Part shown: positions 34,893-45,027 of the stretch, one piece after another
Numbering within the stretch: the first letter of the stretch is position 1
How the letters are laid out: every line of letters starts with the position of its first letter
Source: Bacteriovoracaceae bacterium
GTDB taxonomy: Bacteria > Bdellovibrionota > Bacteriovoracia > Bacteriovoracales > Bacteriovoracaceae
Direction: 5' to 3'
DNA: 64,000 nt
Assembly (NCBI GenBank): GCA_018675575.1
Contig: JABGXW010000075.1
Span: 1-64,000 of the forward strand
The notes under the pieces: model-generated
The model's database searches: none
What the model was told of the DNA's origin: nothing
Seen by the model: only the letters and a program-made list of their open reading frames with translations
Made by a program: the position numbers and the translations under genes

Positions 34893-37805
34893 ATGACCCA
34901 AAAAAAGGCTAAAACAATAGTTAAAGAACTTTCGAGTATCCAAATTCTTGGAGCGCGAGAACATAATTTAAAAAATATTGATATTAATATTCCAAAGAAG
35001 AAACTAGTCGTCATTACGGGGGTATCTGGTTCTGGAAAATCATCTTTAGCGTTTGATACTCTCTATGCAGAGGGGCAGAGAAGGTATGTCGAATCTTTAT
35101 CATCCTATGCCAGACAATTCCTTGGGCAAATGGAAAAACCAAAATTTGATTCTATAAAAGGTCTTTCTCCCACTATTGCTATTGAACAAAAATCATCTTC
35201 AAAAAATCCACGTTCTACAGTGGGAACAATTACTGAGGTTTATGACTATTTACGCGTATTATTCGCGAGGGTTGGAACACAATTTTGTCATATCTGTGGA
35301 GAAGAGGTAGGCAGGGGGGATGCTGAAACTATGGTGGAGCAAATTCTTGATATTCCAGAAGCAACAAAAGTTATGATCATGTCTCCTGTGATTATTAATA
35401 GAAAAGGTGAATACAGAGAATTATTAGATCAGTTACGAGGGGAAGGATTTGCTCGAATTCGAATTGATGGAGTTATTCATGAGTTAGCAGACATTCAAGC
35501 TTTGGCAAAAAATAAGAAACATAATTTAGATATCATTGTTGATAGATTAAAAATTAAGTGTGGAGCAATATTTAAAAAAAGACTGAGAGACTCTGTAGAA
35601 ACAGCTCTTAAGCATGGAAATGGAGAATTAATTGTTTATATAGACGGAAGAGAAGATCTTAAGATGAGCGAAGAAAGAACTTGTTGTGATTATGCTTTTC
35701 CTGAGCTCATTCCCCAGCTTTTCTCATTTAATTCTCCACACGGAATGTGTGAAGATTGTCATGGCATAGGTTCTGTAACCTCTATTGATCTCGATAAGAT
35801 AATCCCCGATCCTTCGATTCCTATAAATATGGGGGGAGTGAAACCTTGGGATAATTACTTTGATGATAAAGGACGTAAAAGAGAAGTGACTTGGGGCCTT
35901 ATAAGACTTAATGGGATTGAAAAAAAATGGGGAATTGATTTAAAATCTCCATGGAATAAGATTCCCACGAAAATTCAAAAACGTTTGCTCTATGGCACCA
36001 CAGAAAAAAAATATCAACTTAAATTAAAATGGGAAGGAGAAAATGGGCAATCGACCTGGAATGTTGATTATGAGGGGTTGATCCCTAGGTTGATGCGATT
36101 GCATATGAAATCTAAGGGGGATGGTAAAAGATCATGGGTGACAAAATACACTTCTGTTCTTCCCTGTAAAAGTTGTAACGGATCAAGATTAAAAGAAGAA
36201 ATTACGACTATCAAGGTCAATGGAAAATCGATTCAGGATGTGACAGCTCTAAGTATTGTAGACTCATACGATTTTTTTAAAAGATTAAAACTTACTGGAA
36301 ATAAAAAGATAATTGCAAATGAATTATTAAAAGAAATATGTAGTCGTTTGGGATTTCTCGTTAATGTTGGTCTGAGCTATTTATCTATGGATAGATCAGG
36401 ACCTACTCTTTCTGGAGGAGAAGCTCAGCGTATACGATTAGCTTCTCAAATTGGATCTGAATTAACGGGTGTGCTCTATATTTTAGATGAACCTTCTATT
36501 GGATTACATCAAAGCGACAATATAAAATTAATTAATACTCTTTGCCACCTTAGAGATATTGGAAACTCATTACTTGTTGTTGAGCATGATCAAGAAACCA
36601 TGGAAGCTGCTGACTGGATTTTAGATGTTGGGCCTGGGGCAGGTCGATTAGGTGGGCAAATCATTGCAGAAGGAACACCTACACAATTGAAAAAAAATAA
36701 GCATTCTATAACGGGTAAGTTTTTATCTGGAAAAGAGTTGATTCATGTCCCTGATTCAAGAAGGGTCCCAAGCAAAGATAAAAAGAATGATTGGATTTCT
36801 ATTCAAGGAGCATGTGCGAATAATCTCCAAAATGTAACGGCAGAAATACCTCATGGAATATTTACATGTATTAGTGGCGTTTCAGGAGCAGGGAAATCAT
36901 CTCTTATAAACCAAATTTTATTTCCAGCATTAAATAAAGTTTTAAATAATTCTGATGCTGAAGTTGGAGAGCATAAATCAATAGAGGGATTAGAAAATAT
37001 TGATAAAGTAATTAATATTGATCAGAGGCCAATTGGTAAGACCCCTCGATCTAACCCCGCAACATATACAAAGGTTTTTGATCATATTAGAGATTACTTT
37101 GCTCTTTTACCTGACTCAAAAATGCTTGGCTATAAGAAGGGGCGTTTTTCTTTTAATGTGAAAGGGGGACGCTGTGAACATTGTCAGGGGGATGGGTATA
37201 TAACAGTAGAAATGCACTTTCTTGCTGATGTTATGGTTCCTTGTGAAGTATGTAAAACAAAACGTTTTAACGAAGGAACATTGAAAGTTCTCTACAAAGG
37301 ACATTCTATTGCAGATGTCTTAGACCTATCTGTTGTTCAGGCGAGGGAGCTATTTGAGAAACATCCGAAAATATCTAAAATTCTAGATACCTTGATTGAG
37401 GTTGGACTTACATATATAAAACTAGGTCAACCCGCCACCACTTTGTCTGGTGGAGAGGCCCAACGAATTAAACTCGCTAAAGAATTAGCGAAACGTGATA
37501 CTGGTAGCACTCTCTATATTTTAGATGAACCAACTACAGGACTACATTTTCAAGATATTCGAAAACTATTGCAAGTTCTCCAAAAACTTACAGACGCAGG
37601 AAATACTGTGCTTGTAATCGAACATAACTTGGATGTAATTAAATCTGCAGATTATGTTATCGATATGGGTCCTGAAGGGGGAGCGAGAGGTGGGAAAATC
37701 GTTGCTAAAGGCACACCTGAACAAGTTGCTAAAGTGAGAAGAAGTCCTACAGGAATCTTTTTGAAGTCTATATTTAAGATAAATAACAAGACCCGAATTT
37801 TCTAA
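34893..37805 (+). CDS. uvrA: Excinuclease ABC subunit A
   Basis: A 970-residue nucleotide-excision-repair damage sensor that dimerises and loads UvrB. Start ATG at 34893 has AGGAAG seven bases upstream; an in-frame ATG eight codons earlier is less likely. The first Walker A is GVSGSGKSS (43-51) and the second GVSGAGKSS; both halves show LSGGEAQRI signatures and ILDEP Walker B motifs. Zinc-module cysteines are seen at CHICG (132-135), CEDC, CKSC and CEHC/CEVC. Length is typical. The gene is divergent from the protease. Confidence 0.97.
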   Translation: MTQKKAKTIVKELSSIQILGAREHNLKNIDINIPKKKLVVITGVSGSGKSSLAFDTLYAEGQRRYVESLSSYARQFLGQMEKPKFDSIKGLSPTIAIEQKSSSKNPRSTVGTITEVYDYLRVLFARVGTQFCHICGEEVGRGDAETMVEQILDIPEATKVMIMSPVIINRKGEYRELLDQLRGEGFARIRIDGVIHELADIQALAKNKKHNLDIIVDRLKIKCGAIFKKRLRDSVETALKHGNGELIVYIDGREDLKMSEERTCCDYAFPELIPQLFSFNSPHGMCEDCHGIGSVTSIDLDKIIPDPSIPINMGGVKPWDNYFDDKGRKREVTWGLIRLNGIEKKWGIDLKSPWNKIPTKIQKRLLYGTTEKKYQLKLKWEGENGQSTWNVDYEGLIPRLMRLHMKSKGDGKRSWVTKYTSVLPCKSCNGSRLKEEITTIKVNGKSIQDVTALSIVDSYDFFKRLKLTGNKKIIANELLKEICSRLGFLVNVGLSYLSMDRSGPTLSGGEAQRIRLASQIGSELTGVLYILDEPSIGLHQSDNIKLINTLCHLRDIGNSLLVVEHDQETMEAADWILDVGPGAGRLGGQIIAEGTPTQLKKNKHSITGKFLSGKELIHVPDSRRVPSKDKKNDWISIQGACANNLQNVTAEIPHGIFTCISGVSGAGKSSLINQILFPALNKVLNNSDAEVGEHKSIEGLENIDKVINIDQRPIGKTPRSNPATYTKVFDHIRDYFALLPDSKMLGYKKGRFSFNVKGGRCEHCQGDGYITVEMHFLADVMVPCEVCKTKRFNEGTLKVLYKGHSIADVLDLSVVQARELFEKHPKISKILDTLIEVGLTYIKLGQPATTLSGGEAQRIKLAKELAKRDTGSTLYILDEPTTGLHFQDIRKLLQVLQKLTDAGNTVLVIEHNLDVIKSADYVIDMGPEGGARGGKIVAKGTPEQVAKVRRSPTGIFLKSIFKINNKTRIF

Positions 37806-37880
37806 AAAACTAACGATAACAAGATTAAGATATTCAATAAAGATCTTTTAAAAACATAAAATGGTTTAGAATTGAAAAAA

Positions 37881-38234
37881 TTAAAATGAATAATTAATAC
37901 CAACTGAAGCAACAGCTTCATTAGATTCTAATGAATACTCAAAAACTGGTTTAATAGAAATATTATCAATGTTTGAACTGATATTTAATAATTTTGTTGA
38001 GAATTTCTTCTGTACAACTTGTGAAATTGTTCCGCTTATATGTACTAACGATTTTTTAGATAAACCTGTTGTTTTTTGAACTTTTTTAGAAACAATTTTA
38101 AGTTGGTGTTGTACTGTCTCATAAGAAGCTAGACCTCTTAATATGTACATTGTAGGATCTTTGGCAAAGGCCTTCGGAGCAGAGATGGCCATGATGATTG
38201 ATGCAAATAAGAATGTACTTAAAAGATTTTTCAT
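37881..38234 (-). CDS. Small exported protein of unknown function
   Basis: A 117-residue product with signal peptide ending in AFA (about residue 24). The mature part has a helical, lysine-rich first half and a beta-like end (PVFEYSLESN, VASVGINYSF). The final aromatic resembles a last outer-membrane strand, but it is too short for a full barrel. No family is recognised. Confidence 0.65.
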   Translation of the reverse strand: MKNLLSTFLFASIIMAISAPKAFAKDPTMYILRGLASYETVQHQLKIVSKKVQKTTGLSKKSLVHISGTISQVVQKKFSTKLLNISSNIDNISIKPVFEYSLESNEAVASVGINYSF

Positions 38235-38480
38235 ATTCTGATCCTTAGCAATATAATACCAGATAAAGCACCCATTGGTTCAGTTTTTTGTCAATATATC
38301 TTGTAATATTAAAATGTTATAAAGATTAGTAATGAATTACATTGTTAATAATTGCCTCAATAAAGTGCCATTATGAATATAACTTACCAATATTATGTAA
38401 CTAAAAGCTATCTATTTACAGTATTGAAGTTTTGATGAGAATATTAGTAATTAAGAATAATAATAAGGAAAAGGATATCT

Positions 38481-39014
38481 ATGTTCTCTAAAATAACCAT
38501 ACTTTTTTGTCTAGTGTCTTTCTCTCTTAACCTTCAAGCTTCAGAGCTCGAAATTTTTCATGATAAGACATCCTTAATGAAGTTTAAATCAGAAGACTGG
38601 AAAAATGAAAAATTAAGTTCGACAGTAAAAGGAAAATTTATCTCTCAACCTCTCTTTAACATTCATCGTAGAATGCAAGCCACCTATGAAGGTTTTTCAT
38701 TACAGGAGGTTTTAGATATCGCATTTGGTGATAAGGATTGGAGAAAAATAAAAAAAATCAGGTTCTTTGCAAAGGATGGAGTTGTTAAAGAAGCAAAAGT
38801 TAAAGAAATGATTGCAGGTTTTAAAAAGCATAAGGGTATTATTGCAATTAGAAATAAAGGAAAAGAAGATTTGGATTTATTTGTTAAAGGGATTAATACA
38901 ATTTATCCAGGGCCATTTTATTTAGTATGGTCGGGTTTCTCTAAAGAAGATTATTCTGGTGGAGCATTCAAATGGCCTTACCATCTTAGTAAAATTATAT
39001 TGATTTCAAAATAA
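38481..39014 (+). CDS. Periplasmic protein, possibly molybdopterin-oxidoreductase-like fold
   Basis: A 177-residue protein with signal peptide (1-20) and no cysteine cluster. The C-terminal part (YPGPFYLVWSG, then FKWPYHLSKIILI) resembles cofactor-free relatives of molybdopterin-binding domains found next to cytochromes, in which the phrase WPYQ-x-V/I-I recurs. This likeness is from memory and weak. AAGGAAAAGG precedes the ATG. Function is unknown. Confidence 0.65.
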   Translation: MFSKITILFCLVSFSLNLQASELEIFHDKTSLMKFKSEDWKNEKLSSTVKGKFISQPLFNIHRRMQATYEGFSLQEVLDIAFGDKDWRKIKKIRFFAKDGVVKEAKVKEMIAGFKKHKGIIAIRNKGKEDLDLFVKGINTIYPGPFYLVWSGFSKEDYSGGAFKWPYHLSKIILISK

Positions 39015-39055
39015 ATGAGAGGGACAAGATTATAGCTAAATATATATTTCTCATA

Positions 39056-40006
39056 TTAACCATCTAGATTGCTTTTTTTCTTTTTAAGCTCTGCTAATTT
39101 TCTTTTTAATTCTAGCTCTTCTTTTTCAATATCTAATAATTTAGAATTAATTTGAGAATGTTTCTTTTCTTCAGCCTCTTGCATCTTGATTAGTCTTGCT
39201 TTTGCTAGCCTTGCCTTCTCTACTAAATTTGTTTTTATTTCCTCTAATCTGCTGATTTCATATTCTTGTTCATCAATATCTTTTTCAAAGTCATTCTCTG
39301 ATAATTGTTGACTCTCATTTTCTATTAAAAGAATTATTTCCTTTGCTTGTACAATGTCTTGATTCCATTTTTTAACATTTAATTGAAGTTCAATTACCTT
39401 CTCCTTATTTCTTTCTAGCTTTTGAACTTTTTCTCTTACTCCAGATATAATTGCTTGTCGCTCACTTATTTTTTTTTCAAAAGACTTTATTTCACTTTCT
39501 CTCTCTTCAAGAGATTTCTGGGTACCTGAAGTCGACTTTTTAACAAGTAGTTTACCCATTACTTTTTTGGCATTTTGATGGTGAAAAATTCTTTGATCAG
39601 AGACCACATATCTAAATTCAGCAATTCTTAGAACATCTCCATCAGATACAGGTATTTTTTGAAAAGGGTCATATTCGTCTGAATTAATAATAAGATTTTC
39701 TTCTGGATTATTACTGAGTGCATAAAGCTTGTTTGAATTATACGAAAAAACTCCATAAGTTTCATCGTATGATTCGAAAGGACCAAACTCAGTTTTGTCT
39801 TCAATAGGACCATTAACTTTATTTGTATAATCGTAACAGTAATACCCTATTGTGCTTTCTTCAGTACGATGATCGGTTTCCTTATAGTTTTGAGATTTGT
39901 CAAAGACTTCCATCCTTACTGGAAGGGTGTCGCTTTGATCTGTTTGATTTCCGTCTTTATCATAAAGACCTTTTTCCATTTCTTTTATAAGATTTCTTTT
40001 TACCAT
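39056..40006 (-). CDS. Coiled-coil protein with possible FHA-like domain
   Basis: A 316-residue cytoplasmic-looking protein with no signal peptide. Residues about 60-150 have a strand pattern ending in VSDGDVLRIAEFRYVV, reminiscent of the late strands of an FHA phosphothreonine-binding domain. Residues about 165-316 form a long charged coiled coil (LEERESEIKSFEKKISERQ to the C-terminus). No firm family is assigned. It lies downstream of another coiled-coil gene on the same strand. Confidence 0.7.
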   Translation of the reverse strand: MVKRNLIKEMEKGLYDKDGNQTDQSDTLPVRMEVFDKSQNYKETDHRTEESTIGYYCYDYTNKVNGPIEDKTEFGPFESYDETYGVFSYNSNKLYALSNNPEENLIINSDEYDPFQKIPVSDGDVLRIAEFRYVVSDQRIFHHQNAKKVMGKLLVKKSTSGTQKSLEERESEIKSFEKKISERQAIISGVREKVQKLERNKEKVIELQLNVKKWNQDIVQAKEIILLIENESQQLSENDFEKDIDEQEYEISRLEEIKTNLVEKARLAKARLIKMQEAEEKKHSQINSKLLDIEKEELELKRKLAELKKKKSNLDG

Positions 40007-40056
40007 ATGGGTAATATAATACGTTAAAACAAAGAGTTATAATAGAAGGGTATAGG

Positions 40057-40083
40057 AACTGCCATGTAAAACACATGGCAGTT
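40057..40083. terminator. Perfect 11-bp hairpin between two coiled-coil genes
   Basis: AACTGCCATGT (40057-40067) and ACATGGCAGTT (40073-40083) pair fully around a five-base loop. There is no clear U-run on either strand. It sits 20 bases after the stop of the upstream minus-strand gene and may be an end or processing signal. Confidence 0.5.
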
Positions 40084-40103
40084 AAGTCAACTATTTAACT
40101 AAA

Positions 40104-41045
40104 CTATGGAGTAACTGGAGTTGTTGGTGAACAAACTATATTATGCGCCTCTGCTAAAGCTCGTTTTGCAGCTTTAGAAGTATCATATGGAAGTCTGCTC
40201 CTCACGGAGTCTAGATCACATTGGGCCTCTTGCAGGCGGCTGGCCATTATAGATAGATGAGAATATACCCGCGCATCCGAGTCGACCTTTTGGCATTTCT
40301 TGAATCTTCTCTCTGCTCTTGTCAGTTTCATTGAGATTTCCGCCCTTACATCTTCTTGTGAGTCCAGTCTATTTCCAATAGATCTTTGTACATCTCTCAT
40401 TGAATCAAGGGAAGGTTCTAATTGTCTATGATCAGCTAAGTTACTATCTGCTTGAGTTAATCTATTTCTTAAACTGATTATTCTACCTGGGATAGTTCTA
40501 CTTTCTTCTTCCATGCTTGCGTTATTTTGAAGAGCTTGAGAAATTTTCTTTTCAGCTTTCGTGATACCTTTTTTAGCACCTTTAATTTTTCTTTTCAATG
40601 TTCCCCTTCTAAAAAATCCAGCATCAGGAAGTTCTGCTTCGTATTTAACAATATCTGCTTGAAGATTTATTATCTCTGTTCTCTTTGCTGATATTAAATT
40701 TGTATTGGCAATAATAACACCAGGAATAGATTGAAGTCTCCTCTCTGAATAATTAATATCATTGTTGATATTTCTAACTAAAGATTCAAGTTTTCTTTCT
40801 TCTTCTACTCTTTGTCTAATTTTAGATGATTGAATAGAAAGCTCTCTTGCAAGTGGAGCAATAACTTCATCTTGAAAATTAGCTAAATTATTAGAAAATC
40901 CAATAACATCAGCTTGATAAGGCGTACAGACTCTAAATTCATCTTGGTTAGCGTTGTTATGATGGTCTTGTGCCATTGTTTGAGCTGGACCTAATGTCAT
41001 AATTGTTGCCAAAGCGGCCAATGCCAGCTTGTTTTTACTCGTCAT
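40104..41045 (-). CDS. Exported coiled-coil protein
   Basis: A 313-residue periplasmic protein with a signal peptide (cleavage near TMAQ, residue 26). Most of the mature chain is helical with heptad-like repeats (RQRVEEERKLESLVRNINND and many similar). Four cysteines (FRVCTPY, KKCQKV, AQCDLD, IVCSPT) may form two disulfides. It ends in a Thr/Pro tail. No family is recognised. GGAGA lies before the ATG. Confidence 0.75.
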   Translation of the reverse strand: MTSKNKLALAALATIMTLGPAQTMAQDHHNNANQDEFRVCTPYQADVIGFSNNLANFQDEVIAPLARELSIQSSKIRQRVEEERKLESLVRNINNDINYSERRLQSIPGVIIANTNLISAKRTEIINLQADIVKYEAELPDAGFFRRGTLKRKIKGAKKGITKAEKKISQALQNNASMEEESRTIPGRIISLRNRLTQADSNLADHRQLEPSLDSMRDVQRSIGNRLDSQEDVRAEISMKLTRAERRFKKCQKVDSDARVYSHLSIMASRLQEAQCDLDSVRSRLPYDTSKAAKRALAEAHNIVCSPTTPVTP

Positions 41046-41278
41046 AAAATTCTCCGTGTTGTGGGTATTTTTACTAATCTTTTAAATATACGTATTAGGT
41101 TTTTAGCACAGGATGCGCTGCGCGTCTTTATTTCTGTAAATACTATCTATAGGTATTTCATCGAAATTTCAGGATGTTATTCACTATAATGAGTTAGGTA
41201 ATGGAATAATCTCGTGCTATGTTCTCGTTTTATACCATTTAAGTAAAGTCATTGAAATCCTTATAGGAAGGGAGCGAA

Positions 41279-42358
41279 TTGGAAGATAAAGATAGTCCAA
41301 ATTTAAACAAAAGTCCTGACGAAACTTCGGAAGTTGAGCTTGCTCAATTTGAAGATGCAAACGAATTAAGTCCAATAGGACCTTTTGATACTCCAGAGGA
41401 AAATTCTTTTCAAATGGAAACGACAAATCCTATAAATTATGAGGGAACCAATCCTTCCATTTCTGCAGAGTTGATTGATAGTTCTTTAATAACTGAAGAA
41501 AAAGTTTCACATAAAGAAAAATTCGAAGCGACTCTAAAAGACATTCAGACACTTTTAACAAAGATCATTTTATCTCCTTTTGTTTTGATGCGACTTGTGT
41601 GTTTGTTAACTGGCGCATTTGTTATCTTACTGACGATATTTTTTACTCTTTACGTAGTAGACTTTTTCGGATCGCTGCCCGACATAGAGTCAAAATCGTT
41701 TAAAGATATAAAACTTGATGCTGTATTAAAGGTTCATAAAAATTTTAGAAATGAACGCACTAGAAAAAAATACTTCTGGGTTCCGTTACACAAGATTAAT
41801 AGAGAATTAATCTATGCTGTAATTATGTCAGAGGACTCAACTTTCTTAGAGCATAATGGGGTCAACTTCAATGCTATGATCGATAGTTTGGCCACAAATA
41901 TAAGAAAAAGAGAATATCAAAGAGGGGCAAGCACGATCACTCAACAGGTGGTTAAAAATGTTTATATTAATCAAGACAAAACTATATCTAGAAAACTAAA
42001 AGAAATTCTTATCGCTAGGGACCTAGAGTCAAAGTTCTCTAAAAATGAAATCCTTGAAATCTATTTAAATATCGCTGAGTTTGGCCCAGAGCTTTATGGT
42101 GTTGGTATGAGTGGCTTCCATTTCTTTAGAAGATCGACAAAAAATATAACTGCTGACCAGGGGGCTTACCTTGCTTTAATGCTTCCTTCCCCAAGAAGAA
42201 ACTATTTCTCTATTCATGATAATCACTATATTTCGAAAAAGAACTCTAGAAAAATGAATAGAATTTTAAGGGATATGAGGTACCTCGAGTACTTAAGTCC
42301 TAAACAATATAATGAAAGAAGAAAGTTTTCCTTCATTAAGGAATTGTTTAAAGAATAA
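41279..42358 (+). CDS. Monofunctional peptidoglycan glycosyltransferase (GT51), long N-terminus
   Basis: A 359-residue MtgA-like enzyme that polymerises lipid II. The TTG start is supported by GGAAGGGAG upstream. Residues 1-95 are an acidic, probably cytoplasmic extension absent from E. coli MtgA; a membrane anchor spans about 100-127. GT51 motifs follow: SEDSTFLEHNG with catalytic E185, QRGASTITQQVVKN, and KNEILEIYLNIAEFG. No transpeptidase domain is present. It is divergent from the coiled-coil exported protein. Confidence 0.9.
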   Translation: MEDKDSPNLNKSPDETSEVELAQFEDANELSPIGPFDTPEENSFQMETTNPINYEGTNPSISAELIDSSLITEEKVSHKEKFEATLKDIQTLLTKIILSPFVLMRLVCLLTGAFVILLTIFFTLYVVDFFGSLPDIESKSFKDIKLDAVLKVHKNFRNERTRKKYFWVPLHKINRELIYAVIMSEDSTFLEHNGVNFNAMIDSLATNIRKREYQRGASTITQQVVKNVYINQDKTISRKLKEILIARDLESKFSKNEILEIYLNIAEFGPELYGVGMSGFHFFRRSTKNITADQGAYLALMLPSPRRNYFSIHDNHYISKKNSRKMNRILRDMRYLEYLSPKQYNERRKFSFIKELFKE

Positions 42359-42491
42359 ACCTACTCAAATATTTTCTAACACCTTTTATATAGTTAAAAT
42401 GACTTAGCGTTTGCGTGCCGCGCAAGGCCTTTCTTATTAGTAAAAGTACTGAAAATTAGATAGAAATACTTAAAATCTACTAAGGGAACAT

Positions 42492-44450
42492 ATGAAAGTG
42501 CTCGTACTCAGCTTATTACTTATAATCTGCTCTATCCAAAATTCTTATGCTATTAGTCCATCCGAAAGAGGAGAGCGATGTTTTTACTCACTTGCCAAAA
42601 TAAGACCAAGTGCTAGTGCAACTTTTAAAATTACACCAGCTCAGCTTTCAACCGCTGAAGATGCCTTTAAAATATGCTTATCTGAATACTTACAAATTAA
42701 AACTATTTCTCCTGTAGGAGATGAGCATTTAGCTGTAGAGTTCTTTGAAACAGTTTTTAAAGGTTTAAATTTTCCTTTTAAAATCTATGATGTTCCCTCT
42801 ACAGTTAGAGCTAATTCAACACGAGTTAATATCTTAGCAACCCTACCTGTCAGCAAGAGGCTTAATAATGATAATTATAGATATGATTGGACAACTCGAT
42901 CAGACATAAAGTCAATAATTCTCAACAATCATATGGATGTGGTTAATGCTATTCCTGAGCAATGGGAACAGGAAGGCCTTGTATTCTCTGGTAGAATAGC
43001 TCCTAGTTTAAATTTTCCAAATGAAGACTTCATTTGGGGGCGAGGTGCTCTTGATATGAAAGGAGTGGCGATTGTACAACTCCTGTCCATGGTCTTGATA
43101 GATAGACTCCAAGTCCCTATAAAAAAAGATATACATTTTTTGGCGATAAGTGATGAAGAAGAGGGAGCAAGTGGTGCAAGAGGGACCTTAGCTGAAATGA
43201 CTGCTGGAAAGAAGCTACACGCTCTCTCAAATGCTACTGTTATGTTAGGTGAAAGTGGAGGAATGATTGAAGGACTTGAATTAAAAGATAATCAGGAAGC
43301 GGGACAACTTTATAAAAGCGACAAAAGCATCAGTCTTATTGGCGTTGAAGAAAAGGGAACAGCATGGATGAAGTTTAAAGAAGAATCTTTTATCAATTTA
43401 TTACATGGCCTTAATAAATTAAGAGTCCTAGATATTAAAAAGAAAATTAAAAAAATAAAGAAATATAGATTACTTCAAAACAAAAACTGTAGATTGGTAA
43501 ATGCTAAAACTCCTAATAGTAAAGTAAATGTTGTTGCATCAAAAATAATTTTTAAACTTCATTGCTCTGCTAACATCAACTTAACCGATCAACTTTTCAT
43601 TGCTTTTACGGACGGATTTAAAGAAGTTGAATTTAAGTCCACTAGAATAAACGAACAATTATATAATATAACTCTTTCCACAAAGAGTTCATCACATGGA
43701 TCAATTGGGCTAAGTCAATCAGTCTTAGATGTTTTCACTGCTGGTTTACATCGAATTCGAGTAATTGATTTGACAAATAGAGGCAGTAAACCGAAATTCT
43801 ATAAAACACAATCTACCGAAACGATTGACTTATTTTTAGATAAAATGGGAGAACTTATTCCTAAGCTTCGATTTTTCAATCGCTTCACATGGATTAAACC
43901 CCTTAAAAGAATGATCTTAAAAATGGTTTCAAATGAATTTGGAATTGATGGACTTTTTAGAACTAAATGTGAATTTACAGCATTTCATTACAGGTCCTCA
44001 AATGCTTCGGCCTTAGTTGATTGTCGATTACTTCATACTGCAAAAAAAGGTCGCTCTGCTAAACATTTTATTACAGAAATTAAAAAACATATAAAGAATC
44101 CAAAGCTAGTTATTGAAACAATGTCATTGGCAAATGTAACCACTAGTTCAACAAAAACAGAAGCTTATAAAATTATCGAAAAGTCTCTAATAGACAAAGA
44201 TGAAAATGCTACCATAATTCCTTACATGTTTCCTGCAGGATCTGATCTAAGATACTTTAGAAATCCTGAGCTTTTAGGTATAAAGAACCTATCAGCTATT
44301 CCAAGTTATGGTGTGTTCCCAGTGAAGCTCAATTTTGAATTATTAAAAACCATGCACGGTTCAAATGAAAGGTTTCCTGTTAGACAAATCAAACCTGCAG
44401 TTGAAAAATACTTTGAAATATTGAAAAACTTGAGTATTGCTAAGAAATAG
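42492..44450 (+). CDS. Exported M20-family metallopeptidase
   Basis: A 652-residue zinc peptidase with signal peptide (1-20). Metal-site motifs are NNHMDVV (H147), GRGALDMKG (D188) and SDEEEGASGA (E222/E223), with a late AGSDLRYFRN near the C-terminus for the final histidine-equivalent region. It is larger than standard M20 enzymes (about 450), like PM20D1-type carboxypeptidases, with an insert at about 255-390. It may trim peptides in the periplasm. The last 11 bases overlap the convergent exonuclease gene. Confidence 0.88.
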   Translation: MKVLVLSLLLIICSIQNSYAISPSERGERCFYSLAKIRPSASATFKITPAQLSTAEDAFKICLSEYLQIKTISPVGDEHLAVEFFETVFKGLNFPFKIYDVPSTVRANSTRVNILATLPVSKRLNNDNYRYDWTTRSDIKSIILNNHMDVVNAIPEQWEQEGLVFSGRIAPSLNFPNEDFIWGRGALDMKGVAIVQLLSMVLIDRLQVPIKKDIHFLAISDEEEGASGARGTLAEMTAGKKLHALSNATVMLGESGGMIEGLELKDNQEAGQLYKSDKSISLIGVEEKGTAWMKFKEESFINLLHGLNKLRVLDIKKKIKKIKKYRLLQNKNCRLVNAKTPNSKVNVVASKIIFKLHCSANINLTDQLFIAFTDGFKEVEFKSTRINEQLYNITLSTKSSSHGSIGLSQSVLDVFTAGLHRIRVIDLTNRGSKPKFYKTQSTETIDLFLDKMGELIPKLRFFNRFTWIKPLKRMILKMVSNEFGIDGLFRTKCEFTAFHYRSSNASALVDCRLLHTAKKGRSAKHFITEIKKHIKNPKLVIETMSLANVTTSSTKTEAYKIIEKSLIDKDENATIIPYMFPAGSDLRYFRNPELLGIKNLSAIPSYGVFPVKLNFELLKTMHGSNERFPVRQIKPAVEKYFEILKNLSIAKK

Positions 44451-45027
44451 ATTTAAGTTTTATGTAAACTTCGCGTGATAACCAAGCATCTGTTGCTGCA
44501 TAATTTAATTGTTGTTCAGTAAGAGATTCCTTTTCCCAATTCGTCAGTTTATTCTTCTTCGATAGCTTTTTATCAAAGAGAATAGCCGCTAGAGAACGGA
44601 GTCCTAATTTTTTGATCCCTAATTTTTTTGCGAGGTCCGCAATCTCAACAAAACCTCGTGCTTCATAAGGTGCCAACTTTTTCAGACCTTTAATATCATC
44701 ATGAATGGCAACTCCGGTTTTAATAATTTTCTCGTCTTCAAGTAATGCCCTAACTTCTTTTATTAATGGAATTTTATTAAGCCTAAAGAGAAAGGCTTCT
44801 GTATTCGTTGAAAGTTGTAACAGGCAAACCGGATATGATTCACCTTTTTTAAAAGCGGGTCTTGTTTCTGTATCAAAACCTAAAATTGGTTCTGCCTCTA
44901 ACACTCTTATCGCTTCGGCACATTGGTCCTCATGCGTGATGAGAGTTACTTTCCCTTGAAATGAGATAAGAGGAAGGTCATTTATCTCCTCATTAGATAT
45001 TGTTAATTTAACCATAGTGTAAGACAA
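44440..45027 (-). CDS. DEDDy 3'-5' exonuclease (RNase D-like)
   Basis: A 195-residue stand-alone exonuclease domain. Motif I is LGFDTETRP (D and E metal ligands), motif II lies in GVAIHDDIKGL, and motif III is LNYAATDAWLSREVY with the Y-x3-D of the DEDDy class. It lacks the HRDC domains of RNase D and resembles small bacterial relatives of the WRN exonuclease. The substrate, RNA or DNA, is not known. Met5 is an alternative start. Confidence 0.88.
   Translation of the reverse strand: MSYTMVKLTISNEEINDLPLISFQGKVTLITHEDQCAEAIRVLEAEPILGFDTETRPAFKKGESYPVCLLQLSTNTEAFLFRLNKIPLIKEVRALLEDEKIIKTGVAIHDDIKGLKKLAPYEARGFVEIADLAKKLGIKKLGLRSLAAILFDKKLSKKNKLTNWEKESLTEQQLNYAATDAWLSREVYIKLKSIS

Noticed and set aside
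220-42424. GC-rich GGCGCC-like patches in several gaps (near 220, 1945, 27638, 34785, 42415)
   Set aside because: They looked like a dispersed motif, but GGCGCC also occurs in coding DNA (for example near 4446, 15208 and 15612) at about the rate expected, and the flanks do not align.
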